Numbered from the stretch's first letter, positions 35,018 through 42,170 are shown. The stretch: 51,648 nt of DNA from Phascolarctobacterium sp. (GCA_017623055.1 JAGAPX010000001.1:1-51648), one strand, 5' to 3'. Notes: a model not told the origin generated them from the sequence alone. Made by a program: numbers and translations.

Positions 35018-35493
35018 TTAAAATTCTCTTCTGCAAGGTTAATTGCACGCAAAGCTTCTTCTTCCTTAGCACGCATAATAACCTTGTCTTCTTCAACCAT
35101 ATGGTCATAGCCCAAAAGGTGGAGCAAGCCATGGACTGCAAGGTACACAATCTCACGCTCCAAGCCGTGACCAAACTCTTCTGCCTGACGAGTAGCAGTC
35201 TCTGCGGAGATGATGATGTCGCCCAAAAGGTGCAGCTGACCTTCCAAAAGTTCAGGCTCGTCTTCGTCATCTTCGTCAAGAGCAAAGCTCAATACGTCGG
35301 TAGGTCTATCCACATTGCGATAATCACGGTTCAGCTGGTGAATCTCTTCGTCATCAACAATGGTGATATCCACTTCTGTCATATCATCCAAATCATGAAG
35401 CTTTGCTACAGCGTTCAAGCCATCTTGCAGACGCTTCTCTAAATATTCTCCCAAGACAATCTTGTCTTGAGCATTTTCCATACTAATAATCAT
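35014..35493 (-). CDS. ybeY: Endoribonuclease YbeY
   Basis: 159 residues. The zinc motif HGLLHLLGYDH (His-x3-His-x5-His) is at about residues 121-131. It acts in 16S rRNA 3'-end maturation and ribosome quality control. SD GGAGG lies 7 nt before the first ATG. It overlaps both phoH (upstream) and cdd (downstream) by 4 nt, so the three are translationally coupled. Confidence 0.96.
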   Translation of the reverse strand: MIISMENAQDKIVLGEYLEKRLQDGLNAVAKLHDLDDMTEVDITIVDDEEIHQLNRDYRNVDRPTDVLSFALDEDDEDEPELLEGQLHLLGDIIISAETATRQAEEFGHGLEREIVYLAVHGLLHLLGYDHMVEEDKVIMRAKEEEALRAINLAEENFK

Positions 35494-36476
35494 GCTTCTT
35501 CCTCCGCTTTTTGACGCTTCTCGAATTTTTCGTAAGCCTTGATGATGGAGCCTACAATTTCGTGACGCACAACATCTTGGTCATTAAACTTCACGATGCC
35601 AATTCCAGGAACGTCCTTCAAAATTTTGGAAGCGTCCTTCAAGCCACTGGTCTTGCCACCGGGCAAGTCGATTTGGGTAATGTCACCGGTAATAACCATC
35701 TTACTACCAAAGCCGAAGCGGGTTAAAAACATTTTCATCTGCTCAGGCGTAGTGTTCTGAGCTTCGTCTAATATAATGAAGGAATCGTTCAAGGTACGAC
35801 CACGCATATACGCGAGGGGCGCAACCTCGATTGTCCCTTTAGTCAGATATTTTTGGAAAGTTTCGTTGCCCAGCATATCGTACAAGCCATCGTACAAGGG
35901 GCGCAGGTAGGGGTCAACCTTGTCCTGCATGTCGCCGGGAAGGAAGCCAAGCTTTTCACCAGCCTCAACTGCAGGGCGGGTGAGGATGATGCGTTCTACT
36001 TCCTTCTTCTTCAAGGCAGCAACCGCAAGGGCAACAGCCAAGTAAGTTTTGCCTGTACCCGCAGGTCCAATGCCTAAAGTGATGTGGTTATGACGAATGG
36101 TTTCCACATAATGCCATTGCCCCAAGGTCTTCGCCTTCACTTGACGACCACGATTAGTAGTAATAATGGTATCAGCATACATACGGTGGAGGCTTTCGGT
36201 CTTGCCTGCCTTCACCATATAAATACTGTAACGCACATCGTGAGAAGTCAAGGGCAAGCCTTGTCTATACAGGAACAAAAGCTCCATAAAAAGCTGACGG
36301 AGTTTTTCAACTTCGTCCTCTGCTCCGCTAATGGCAACCTGATTGCCACGAGCAACAATCTTGCAATTAAAGGCATCACGAATAATGCGCAGGAACTCTT
36401 CGTTTCTACCGCAGATGCCTACCATTTCCTGCTGATCTATAGTTTCTAAAATACGTTCATCTTGATTTACAGACAA
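35490..36476 (-). CDS. PhoH-like ATPase
   Basis: 328 residues. An N-terminal region with KH-like features is followed by the PhoH ATPase: Walker A LGIGPAGTGKTYLAVALAV and Walker B FIILDEAQNTTPEQM, with MRGRTLND ahead of it. Phosphate-regulated in name only; homologues beside ybeY (YbeZ type) take part in RNA metabolism. No Pho box was seen. It lies 17 bp after the peptidyl-prolyl isomerase gene. Confidence 0.95.
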   Translation of the reverse strand: MSVNQDERILETIDQQEMVGICGRNEEFLRIIRDAFNCKIVARGNQVAISGAEDEVEKLRQLFMELLFLYRQGLPLTSHDVRYSIYMVKAGKTESLHRMYADTIITTNRGRQVKAKTLGQWHYVETIRHNHITLGIGPAGTGKTYLAVALAVAALKKKEVERIILTRPAVEAGEKLGFLPGDMQDKVDPYLRPLYDGLYDMLGNETFQKYLTKGTIEVAPLAYMRGRTLNDSFIILDEAQNTTPEQMKMFLTRFGFGSKMVITGDITQIDLPGGKTSGLKDASKILKDVPGIGIVKFNDQDVVRHEIVGSIIKAYEKFEKRQKAEEEA

Positions 36477-36493
36477 ACTCTTTCCTCCTTAGC

Positions 36494-37051
36494 TTAACGC
36501 TTCTCGATAGTAATTTTTTCAATAACAACTTTCTTCAATGGTCTATCGTTCATGTCGGTATAACTTCTGCCAATTTTACGGACAACTTCCATACCGCTGG
36601 TTACTTTGCCAAAAACTGCGTGTTTGCCGTCAAGCCAAGGGCAATCGCGCAAGGTAATGAAGAATTGGCTACCACCAGTGTTAGGTCCACGATTTGCCAT
36701 GGAGAGCACGCCTTCGTCATTGTGTTTCAGCTTTTTGTGGAACTCGTCGGGAATAACGTAGCCCGGTCCGCCAGTACCGTCACCATTGGGGCAACCAGCT
36801 TGAATCATAAAATTATCAATGACACGGTGGAAGATGATGCCATTGTAAAAGCCTTTGTTCGCCAAGCTGATAAAGTTAGCGCAGGTGTTGGGAGCCATAT
36901 CTGTTGCTAATTTAATTTCAAAGCTTCCCATATTAGTAGTGAACACTGCTGTTGCAGGGTCCATTGCTACTTTCTTATCAGGCTCCTTACCGCAAGCAGT
37001 CATTGCCAACGCGCACACAAGGAGCAAGCATATCAATAAAATCTTTTTCAT
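36494..37051 (-). CDS. Lipoprotein cyclophilin-type peptidyl-prolyl isomerase
   Basis: 185 residues. The signal peptide [20 protein letters not shown] ends in a lipobox-like MTAC|G, so the mature protein is probably membrane-anchored at Cys20. The cyclophilin domain is complete: [20 protein letters not shown] carries the catalytic Arg and Phe, then [20 protein letters not shown] and [12 protein letters not shown]. It assists folding of exported proteins (inference from location). Confidence 0.94.
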   Translation of the reverse strand: MKKILLICLLLVCALAMTACGKEPDKKVAMDPATAVFTTNMGSFEIKLATDMAPNTCANFISLANKGFYNGIIFHRVIDNFMIQAGCPNGDGTGGPGYVIPDEFHKKLKHNDEGVLSMANRGPNTGGSQFFITLRDCPWLDGKHAVFGKVTSGMEVVRKIGRSYTDMNDRPLKKVVIEKITIEKR

Positions 37052-37085
37052 TTTGAATAAGCCTCCAAAAAATGTTTTACATTAT

Positions 37086-37115
37086 ATTATACAACGGTTA
37101 AGTCCTTGAATACAA
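37086..37115 (-). promoter_or_regulatory. Candidate promoter before the isomerase gene
   Basis: Minus strand: -35 TTGTAT (37110-37115), 18-bp spacer, -10 TATAAT (37086-37091). It overlaps the 3' end of the hydrolase gene and could drive isomerase-phoH-ybeY-cdd-era-recO. Confidence 0.5.
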
Positions 37116-37820
37116 CCATTTCACAATCTGAGCGTTGGCTTCTGTGGCACATTCACTAAAGGTGTGGTCACCGTTGGCAAAGGTGTAAATTTCCTTGTCG
37201 CCACCTGCAAGCTCAAAGTTCTTCCTGCCTTGGGCAACATCAACGGTAACGTCCTGCTCTCCGTGCAAAATAAGGAGAGGTCTATCCTGCCACTTACTCA
37301 TAATTTCAGTTAAATTATATTTATCTAAGTCCGTCAAAAAATCGGAGGTCAAATCCATTTTGCCACGCTCGTCTTCCAAATGAAGGGTCTCCCCTACATC
37401 AAGCTTCTTGTATAACTCGTCACCCAAAGCGTTTAAAAAGGTTTTGCGTAAATCGTTGGGAGTTGCCCACAAAATTAAGCCGTCAATTTTTTCGTCACGG
37501 CTTGCAGTAACCATGGAAGCGGCTCCGCCAAGGCTACGCCCCAAAAGGAAAAGCTTTTCCGGATTATATTGCTCTCTTACCGCAGAGATGACAGCCTGCA
37601 ATTCTTCAACCTGTCTGCTCAAAATTTGGCTACCGTTAAAATTAAAGCGCACTACTTTGCACACGCCCTCTGCCAATTTGGCAAAGGCAGTACTGCGACC
37701 GCCGCCATCACGGCTACCACGAAAACCGTGTGCCATTATCAGCACTACGTCATTAAGCTTGTAATTATTAACTACACATTCTATATCACCGTAAGGTCCT
37801 GTAAAAGTAAAGTTTGGCAT
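37098..37820 (-). CDS. Alpha/beta hydrolase (serine hydrolase)
   Basis: 240 residues from the ATG at 37820, 8 nt after AAGGGAG; a GTG three codons earlier overlaps that SD. Nucleophile elbow LLGRSLGGAA (Gly-x-Ser-x-Gly), oxyanion HGFRGSRDGGG, acid in LHGEQDVTVD, and His in NGDHTFSE: a complete triad. No signal peptide, so cytoplasmic. It resembles small esterases and acylaminopeptidase-like hydrolases of Firmicutes; the substrate is unknown. Confidence 0.88.
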   Translation of the reverse strand: MPNFTFTGPYGDIECVVNNYKLNDVVLIMAHGFRGSRDGGGRSTAFAKLAEGVCKVVRFNFNGSQILSRQVEELQAVISAVREQYNPEKLFLLGRSLGGAASMVTASRDEKIDGLILWATPNDLRKTFLNALGDELYKKLDVGETLHLEDERGKMDLTSDFLTDLDKYNLTEIMSKWQDRPLLILHGEQDVTVDVAQGRKNFELAGGDKEIYTFANGDHTFSECATEANAQIVKWLYSRT

Positions 37821-37941
37821 CTTGCCCACTCCCTTTCATTTTATTACTACTTTCTTCTATTATATTGTATTTATTGGTATAAACAAATAGTCCCCACTAA
37901 ATTGTTCTGATAGTTCGACAGAAATATTTTCTTATAGCAAA

Positions 37942-37971
37942 AAAGACCTGCCGTTTTCACGACAGGTCTTT
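37942..37971 (-). terminator. Terminator behind the first DASS transporter
   Basis: Minus strand: AAAGACCTGTCG, loop TGAAAA, CGGCAGGTCTTT, followed by TTTTGCTAT. The T run starts inside the stem. Confidence 0.88.
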
Positions 37972-38006
37972 AATATTTGTATTAACTGTTAAACCCTAAC
38001 TAATTA

Positions 38007-39275
38007 TCAGGGGAAGAACGGCCATACCATCGGGATTACTACCAAGCAAACTGCAAAGGATACAGCTACGAGGCCGCAACCGCATTTTACATAGTCCATG
38101 AATTTGTAACCGCCAGGGCCGAGAACCAAGGTGTTCGGCGGGGTGCCTACCGGAGTTGCGAATGCGCAAGATGCTGCAACTGCGATTGCCATTACTACTG
38201 CTTTCGGGGAAGCGCCCAAGTTTTGAGCGATTGCGATACCGATCGGGCAGAGCAGAGCTGCGGAAGCGGTATTGGACATGAATTGGGTCAAGGTGCAGGA
38301 CAGTACGAACAGAACTGCAGTTACAACCAACGGGGACGGGGAGCCGCCCATGAGACCTACGGTCCATTCAGCGATGAGTTTGCCAGCGCCGGTTACGTCG
38401 ATTGCTTTGGATACAGGCATCATACCTGCAAACAAGAAGATGGTTACCCAGTCGATGGAAGCGTAAGCTTGTTTTTCAGTCAAGCAGCCGGTCAGTACGC
38501 AAACCAATGCGCCGATAACTGCTGCCATTTCCAAGGAAACGCCTTTAACGCCAACTGCCATTACCAATACTACGATTGCAAGGATAGCTGCAGAAACGTA
38601 TTGTTTGGTAGCGGAAGCTTCGTTAGCTTCGATTTCTTGTTCAATTTCTTGATCAGCATCGAGTTCAGCTTTCGGAAGCAGGTATTTACCTACGAACATC
38701 ATGTAGAGCATACCAGCTACGGATACAGGAACACCAATCCAAGCGAATTCGAAGAAGCCGAAGGATTCGAGACCAGCAGCATTCATAGCGCCTACTGCGA
38801 TGATGTTAGGCGGAGTACCTACCATGGTGATGATACCACCCCAACCGCAAGCGAATGCCAAAGGCATCAATTGACGGGAAGCGGGGATTTTAGCAGCGGA
38901 GCAGATACCCAAAGCTACGGGCAGCAAGCAAGCTGCAGTACCAGTGTTGGACAAGCAGGAAGACAGCACGGTGCCTACCAACATAAGACCAAACATAAGG
39001 CTGTTTTCGGAAGTGCCGCACATTTTTACTACGGTACCACCGATTTTTTGAGCAAGGCCGGTGTAGAACATGGAAGCACCTACAACGAACATACCGCCAA
39101 ACAATACTACGGTAGAGTTAGAAAGACCACTGAATACTTGTTTTGCCGGAATGAAGCCTAACAGGCCGCACGCAATAGCGCCGCCCATTGCAGTAATCGC
39201 CAAGGGAATAAGTTCGGTTACGAAGAAAAGCGCAACTACTGCCAACAGAATTAAACATTTAATTGCCGGGGACAT
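38007..39275 (-). CDS. DASS-family Na+/dicarboxylate transporter, intact copy
   Basis: 422 residues, about eleven hydrophobic segments. Both SNT signatures that bind Na+ and carboxylate are present (SNTGTAACLLPVA and SNTASAALLCPIG), each followed by a GTPPN motif (GTPPNIIAVGAMN, GTPPNTLVLGPGG). This is the SLC13/INDY pattern. Likely substrates are C4-dicarboxylates such as succinate, fumarate or malate; the exact one is not readable. ATG start with SD GGAGG. Upstream are a Crp-type palindrome and an extended -10 promoter. A tandem copy of about 94 percent identity (counted by eye) lies 338 bp upstream. Confidence 0.93.
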   Translation of the reverse strand: MSPAIKCLILLAVVALFFVTELIPLAITAMGGAIACGLLGFIPAKQVFSGLSNSTVVLFGGMFVVGASMFYTGLAQKIGGTVVKMCGTSENSLMFGLMLVGTVLSSCLSNTGTAACLLPVALGICSAAKIPASRQLMPLAFACGWGGIITMVGTPPNIIAVGAMNAAGLESFGFFEFAWIGVPVSVAGMLYMMFVGKYLLPKAELDADQEIEQEIEANEASATKQYVSAAILAIVVLVMAVGVKGVSLEMAAVIGALVCVLTGCLTEKQAYASIDWVTIFLFAGMMPVSKAIDVTGAGKLIAEWTVGLMGGSPSPLVVTAVLFVLSCTLTQFMSNTASAALLCPIGIAIAQNLGASPKAVVMAIAVAASCAFATPVGTPPNTLVLGPGGYKFMDYVKCGCGLVAVSFAVCLVVIPMVWPFFP

Positions 39276-39330
39276 ATTTGTTCCTCCTTTATAAAATTTT
39301 TACAAGTTATTAACAACAACTTGCAAAATC

Positions 39331-39374
39331 ATAATAGCAACAAGGGCAGTATGCTTTCTGTTGCAAAAGCAACA
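39331..39374 (-). promoter_or_regulatory. Promoter of the intact DASS gene with a Crp-type site
   Basis: The palindrome TGTTGC-TTTT-GCAACA (minus strand, 39359-39374) is perfect. Then, 22 bp downstream, comes TGCTATTAT, an extended -10 (hexamer 39331-39336). There is no -35 hexamer; the palindrome takes its place. With a start near 39324 the site is centred at about -42, the class II activator position. The leader to the ATG is about 49 nt. Confidence 0.7.
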
Positions 39375-39529
39375 ATTATTCATATACAAAACTTCTCACT
39401 ACTTAATTAACTTTATTAATCACCTTTTAAATTTTAAAACTATTTTTATGAAAAATACTTTTGACTTTTCTGTAACTCCTTGCCAGCACTTAATCTAAAG
39501 GAATTTTAGCAATTCTATTTATAAACAAA

Positions 39530-39556
39530 AACACCACGCTTTTAAAGCGTGGTGTT
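39530..39556 (-). terminator. Terminator behind the second DASS copy
   Basis: AACACCACGCTT / AAGCGTGGTGTT stem, followed on the minus strand by TTTGTTTATAAAT. It isolates the two copies from each other. Confidence 0.85.
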
Positions 39557-39613
39557 ATGTTAGTTTATTAACTTTTGTTATTGAATTTTAACTAAAGAAA
39601 TTAAACTATTTTA

Positions 39614-40852
39614 TCAAGGGAAGAAGGGCCATACCATCGGAATTACTACCAAGCAAACTGCGAAGGATACAGCTACAAGGCCGCAACCGCATTTTACATA
39701 GTCCATGAATTTGTAACCGCCAGGGCCAAGAACCAAGGTGTTCGGCGGGGTACCTACCGGAGTTGCGAATGCGCAAGATGCTGCAACTGCGATTGCCATA
39801 ACTACTGCTTTCGGAGAAGCGTTCAAGTTTTGAGCAATTGCAATACCGATCGGGCAAAGCAGAGCTGCAGAAGCGGTGTTGGACATAAATTGGGTCAAGG
39901 TGCAGGACAGTGCGAACAGTACTGCAGTTACAATCAACGGAGACGGGGAGCCGCCCATGAGACCTACGGTCCATTCAGCGATGAGTTTGCCAGCGCCGGT
40001 TACGTCGATTGCTTTGGATACGGGCATCATACCTGCGAACAGGAAGATGGTTACCCAGTCGATGGAAGCGTAAGCTTGTTTTTCAGTCAAGCAACCAGTC
40101 AGTACGCAAACCAATGCGCCAACTACTGCTGCCATTTCCAAAGAGATGCCTTTAACGCCGATAGCCATTACCAAAATTACTACGGTAAGGATAGCGCCAG
40201 AAATCATTTGTTTGGTTTTGTTGTCAGAAGAAGCTTCGATTTCTTGTTCAATTTCTTGATCAGCATCGAGTTCTGCTTTCGGGAGCAGGTATTTACCTAC
40301 GAACATCATATAAGCCATACCAGCCAAGGATACGGGGATACCGATCCAAGCAAATTCAAAGAAGCTGAAGGATTCGAGACCAGCAGCGTTCATTGCGCCT
40401 ACTGCGATGATGTTAGGCGGAGTACCTACCATGGTGATGATACCACCCCAACCGCAAGCGAATGCCAAAGGCATCAATTGACGGGAAGCAGGGATTTTTG
40501 CTGCGGAGCAGATACCCAAAGCTACGGGTAACAAGCAAGCGCAGGTGCCGGTGTTGGACAAGCAGGAAGAAAGTACGGTGCCTACCAACATAAGACCGAA
40601 CATAAGGCTGTTTTCGCCAGTGCCGCACAGGCTTACAACGGTGTTACCAATTTTTTGAGCAAGACCGGTGTAGAACATGGAAGCACCTACAACGAACATA
40701 CCACCAAAGAGTACTACGGTGGAGTTAGAGAGACCACTGAATACTTGTTTTGCCGGAATGAAGCCTAACAGGCCGCACGCAATAGCGCCGCCCATTGCAG
40801 TAATCGCCAAAGGAATAAGTTCGGTTACGAAGAAAAGCGCAACTACTGCCAA
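39614..40852 (-). CDS. DASS transporter, second copy with a lost start
   Basis: From a TTG at 40852 the frame encodes 412 residues, about 94 percent identical by eye to the intact copy, with both SNT and both GTPPN motifs. The homology begins at IKCLILL of the intact copy, but the first five codons and the GGAGG are gone. Upstream the frame reads TAA-ATT-TAT-TCG-TTT-AAA-TGT with no ATG or GTG, and no purine-rich SD precedes any candidate start. The crp terminator sits 43 bp upstream and no promoter is visible. The body is open to its normal stop, so the loss is recent, or a non-standard start is used. It may be a silent donor copy. Confidence 0.8.
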   Translation of the reverse strand: MAVVALFFVTELIPLAITAMGGAIACGLLGFIPAKQVFSGLSNSTVVLFGGMFVVGASMFYTGLAQKIGNTVVSLCGTGENSLMFGLMLVGTVLSSCLSNTGTCACLLPVALGICSAAKIPASRQLMPLAFACGWGGIITMVGTPPNIIAVGAMNAAGLESFSFFEFAWIGIPVSLAGMAYMMFVGKYLLPKAELDADQEIEQEIEASSDNKTKQMISGAILTVVILVMAIGVKGISLEMAAVVGALVCVLTGCLTEKQAYASIDWVTIFLFAGMMPVSKAIDVTGAGKLIAEWTVGLMGGSPSPLIVTAVLFALSCTLTQFMSNTASAALLCPIGIAIAQNLNASPKAVVMAIAVAASCAFATPVGTPPNTLVLGPGGYKFMDYVKCGCGLVAVSFAVCLVVIPMVWPFFP

Positions 40853-40894
40853 CAGAATTAAACATTTAAACGAATAAATTTATTTAAACAAAAG

Positions 40895-40945
40895 AAGACT
40901 GTTGCGAATCGAAAGCATATAACGATTTCGATTCACAACAGTCTT
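40895..40945 (-). terminator. Terminator behind the crp-like gene
   Basis: Two 20-bp arms with one mismatch (AAGACTGTTG then GAATCGAAA, against TTTCGATTC then CAACAGTCTT) around an 11-nt loop, followed on the minus strand by CTTTTGTTT. Very stable; it lies between the regulator and the second DASS copy. Confidence 0.85.
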
Positions 40946-40990
40946 TACATTGTCATTATATCTATATTTTAAATTCAGAACCTAGGTAAT

Positions 40991-41659
40991 TTACTGCTTC
41001 AAAATTTCAAAGGTATTCTTTTCAAAAGCAATCATACCTTCGTCACGCATCCTTGCCAATTCGCGAGTTAAAGCACTGCGATCAGCATCCAAATAGTTTG
41101 CTAAATCGGTACGGCTAAACGGAACAACAAACTTTTTTGTGCCTGCATTAGCAGCTTCTTGTTCAAGATAAGCAAGAATTTTACCACGCAAAGTTTTTTT
41201 ACATAAGATTTCAGTTTTTTCGATGAGTCTGCTATTATTGTCCGCCAAAATTGCTACAATATTGCACATTAATTTATTATATGCTTTAGAATTATGCGGA
41301 TTTTCCAAAAATCTACCAAAAGGAAGCATCAGCACTTCACTATCGCTGGCAGCGAAATAGCTAACTATGCTTTTATCATGACGTCTGCCCAAATAACTTT
41401 CTGCAAAAACAGAGCCTGCTCCCAAATTTGCAATGATAGACTTATCACCCCAAATATCTTCTTTAATCATTTGTACCTTGCCATTTACAACAATGCACAA
41501 ATTTTCTACGCAGTCTCCCGCTAAAAAGATATAGTCAGATTTACGAAAACGTTTTACAAGTACAGTTACTCTGCTTAAAACCTCACTAATCTCTTCGACA
41601 TCCAATCCTTGAAACAAAGGAAGATCTACCAAATTTTGCACAGACATTCTTACATCCAT
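40991..41659 (-). CDS. Crp/Fnr-family transcriptional regulator
   Basis: 222 residues. The N-terminal cyclic-nucleotide-binding-like beta roll spans residues about 12-125; the dimer helix about 126-165; the winged helix C-terminus about 170-222 has FSRTDLANYLDADRSALTRE, with recognition helix RSALTRELARM. Cysteines at 50, 55, 132 and 153 are scattered and there is no N-terminal Fnr-type cluster motif. The cAMP-site residues of true CRP are not evident, so the ligand is unknown. SD AGGTGA precedes the ATG. Three copies of TGTTGC-N4-GCAACA lie upstream of it and one before the intact DASS gene, so this is probably its operator. Confidence 0.92.
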   Translation of the reverse strand: MDVRMSVQNLVDLPLFQGLDVEEISEVLSRVTVLVKRFRKSDYIFLAGDCVENLCIVVNGKVQMIKEDIWGDKSIIANLGAGSVFAESYLGRRHDKSIVSYFAASDSEVLMLPFGRFLENPHNSKAYNKLMCNIVAILADNNSRLIEKTEILCKKTLRGKILAYLEQEAANAGTKKFVVPFSRTDLANYLDADRSALTRELARMRDEGMIAFEKNTFEILKQ

Positions 41660-41710
41660 CTACTTCACCTACATTAAAATTTTTTATATTCTTTCTAAAC
41701 TTATGCCCTC

Positions 41711-41738
41711 ATTATACATATAAAAATTTTCCTGTAAA
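41711..41738 (-). promoter_or_regulatory. Promoter of the crp-like gene
   Basis: Minus strand: -35 TTTACA (41733-41738), 16-bp spacer, -10 TATAAT (41711-41716). The start is predicted near 41704. The nearest palindrome (41772-41787) is centred about 75 bp upstream. Confidence 0.7.
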
Positions 41739-41771
41739 CATTTTGTAACTAAAGTAAGTATTAAGTAACTT

Positions 41772-41787
41772 TGTTGCTTAAGCAACA
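41772..41787. promoter_or_regulatory. Crp-type palindrome 1
   Basis: TGTTGCTTAAGCAACA, perfect 16-bp symmetry. Nearest to the crp promoter; a candidate autoregulatory site. Confidence 0.7.
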
Positions 41788-41822
41788 CTTTATTTACTGC
41801 TTACATAACTTTTTTAATTATT

Positions 41823-41838
41823 TTTTGCGTATGCAACA
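41823..41838. promoter_or_regulatory. Crp-type palindrome 2
   Basis: TTTTGC-GTAT-GCAACA: one mismatch from TGTTGC-N4-GCAACA. Centred 51 bp from palindrome 1, close to five helical turns. Confidence 0.6.
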
Positions 41839-41887
41839 CATTGGTTTTTCAATCTTTTATTTGAAATAAGTTATAGTCTTTTGAAAA

Positions 41888-41907
41888 TAAAGTAAGCAGT
41901 TACTTTA
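41888..41907. promoter_or_regulatory. Second palindrome type TAAAGTAA-GCAG-TTACTTTA
   Basis: Perfect 8-bp arms with a 4-bp spacer. A related stretch, TTACTGCTTAC, lies at 41795-41805 in the opposite orientation. It adjoins palindrome 3 upstream of the small RNA promoter; a second regulator is possible. Confidence 0.45.
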
Positions 41908-41914
41908 ATATTTG

Positions 41915-41957
41915 CGTTGCTTTCGCAACACCTAACTATTTTTATTAAGGCTATAAT
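41915..41957 (+). promoter_or_regulatory. Crp-type palindrome 3 and small RNA promoter
   Basis: CGTTGC-TTTC-GCAACA (41915-41930, one mismatch) is followed 21 bp later by a perfect -10 TATAAT (41952-41957) with no -35. With +1 at 41964 the palindrome is centred at -41.5, exactly the class II activator position. The spacing matches that before the intact DASS gene (22 bp). Confidence 0.65.
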
Positions 41958-41963
41958 TTTTCT

Positions 41964-42058
41964 TAATAGCAAACGAGACATTTGCTTGGGGCATTAGAGA
42001 ACCTCTGATGCAAACTTTCGCCGGGTATATGAAGTTCAGCATGTGCCCGGTATCTTTT
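41964..42058 (+). ncRNA. Predicted ~95-nt small RNA
   Basis: Plus-strand transcript with three hairpins. Hairpin 1: AGCAAA / TTTGCT (41968-41986). Hairpin 2: GCATTAGAG, loop AAC, CTCTGATGC (41991-42011; 9 bp, one G-U). Hairpin 3: CCGGGTATATG / CATGTGCCCGG (42021-42050; 11 bp, two G-U, 8-nt loop), followed by TATCTTTTT. Unpaired stretches are TTGGG and AAACTTTCG. No open frame with an SD exists on this strand. The loop side of hairpin 2 offers ACCUCU, complementary to AGAGGU-type Shine-Dalgarno sequences. I do not recognise it as a known RNA family. Expression is inferred, not shown. Confidence 0.6.
42021..42058 (+). terminator. Terminator of the predicted small RNA
   Basis: 11-bp stem CCGGGTATATG / CATGTGCCCGG followed by TATCTTTTT on the plus strand. 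On the minus strand the hairpin is followed by CGAAAGTTTGC, without a T run, so it is strand-specific. Confidence 0.75.
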
Positions 42059-42085
42059 TACAAATTTATATCGCCCTATTTCTCA

Positions 42086-42121
42086 CCTCCTGTCGATGAC
42101 TATTATTGTTTAGGCAGGAGG
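42086..42121 (+). terminator. Second plus-strand hairpin with T tract
   Basis: CCTCCTG / CAGGAGG, 7-bp stem with a 22-nt loop, followed by ATTTTTATTTT. Possibly a back-up terminator for the small RNA or the end of a longer form. Confidence 0.4.
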
Positions 42122-42144
42122 ATTTTTATTTTGGCAAATAAAAA

Positions 42145-42170
42145 CGGAGCTCCCAAACTCGAAAGCTCCG
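42145..42170 (-). terminator. Terminator behind pgeF
   Basis: CGGAGCT / AGCTCCG, 7-bp stem and 12-nt loop, followed on the minus strand by TTTTTATTTGCC. It lies 14 bp after the pgeF stop. Confidence 0.78.

Larger units (their letters stand above)
39276..39613. other. Intergenic region between the two DASS copies
   Basis: 338 bp without a gene. From right to left on the minus strand it holds the terminator of the second DASS copy (39530-39556), about 150 bp of AT-rich sequence with no signal seen, the Crp-type palindrome (39359-39374), and the promoter of the intact copy. Confidence 0.7.

Noticed and set aside
38007-40852. The two DASS copies considered as parts of a mobile element
   Set aside because: The repeat covers only the transporter gene itself; no transposase, integrase or flanking inverted repeats are seen. 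Simple tandem duplication explains it.
40895-40945. Long inverted repeat considered as a transposon end or a fifth Crp site
   Set aside because: It is a hairpin with a T tail behind the crp-like gene, with no transposase or target duplication nearby. Its TGTTGC is not part of a TGTTGC-N4-GCAACA palindrome.
41772-41838. Palindromes 1 and 2 tested as class II sites for a -10 at 21-22 bp on either strand
   Set aside because: No TATAAT-like hexamer stands at that spacing; they may act at a distance or in autorepression instead.
41932-42042. A 36-codon minus-strand frame opposite the predicted small RNA
   Set aside because: It starts with ATG but has no Shine-Dalgarno sequence, and the strong terminator on the opposite strand explains the region better.
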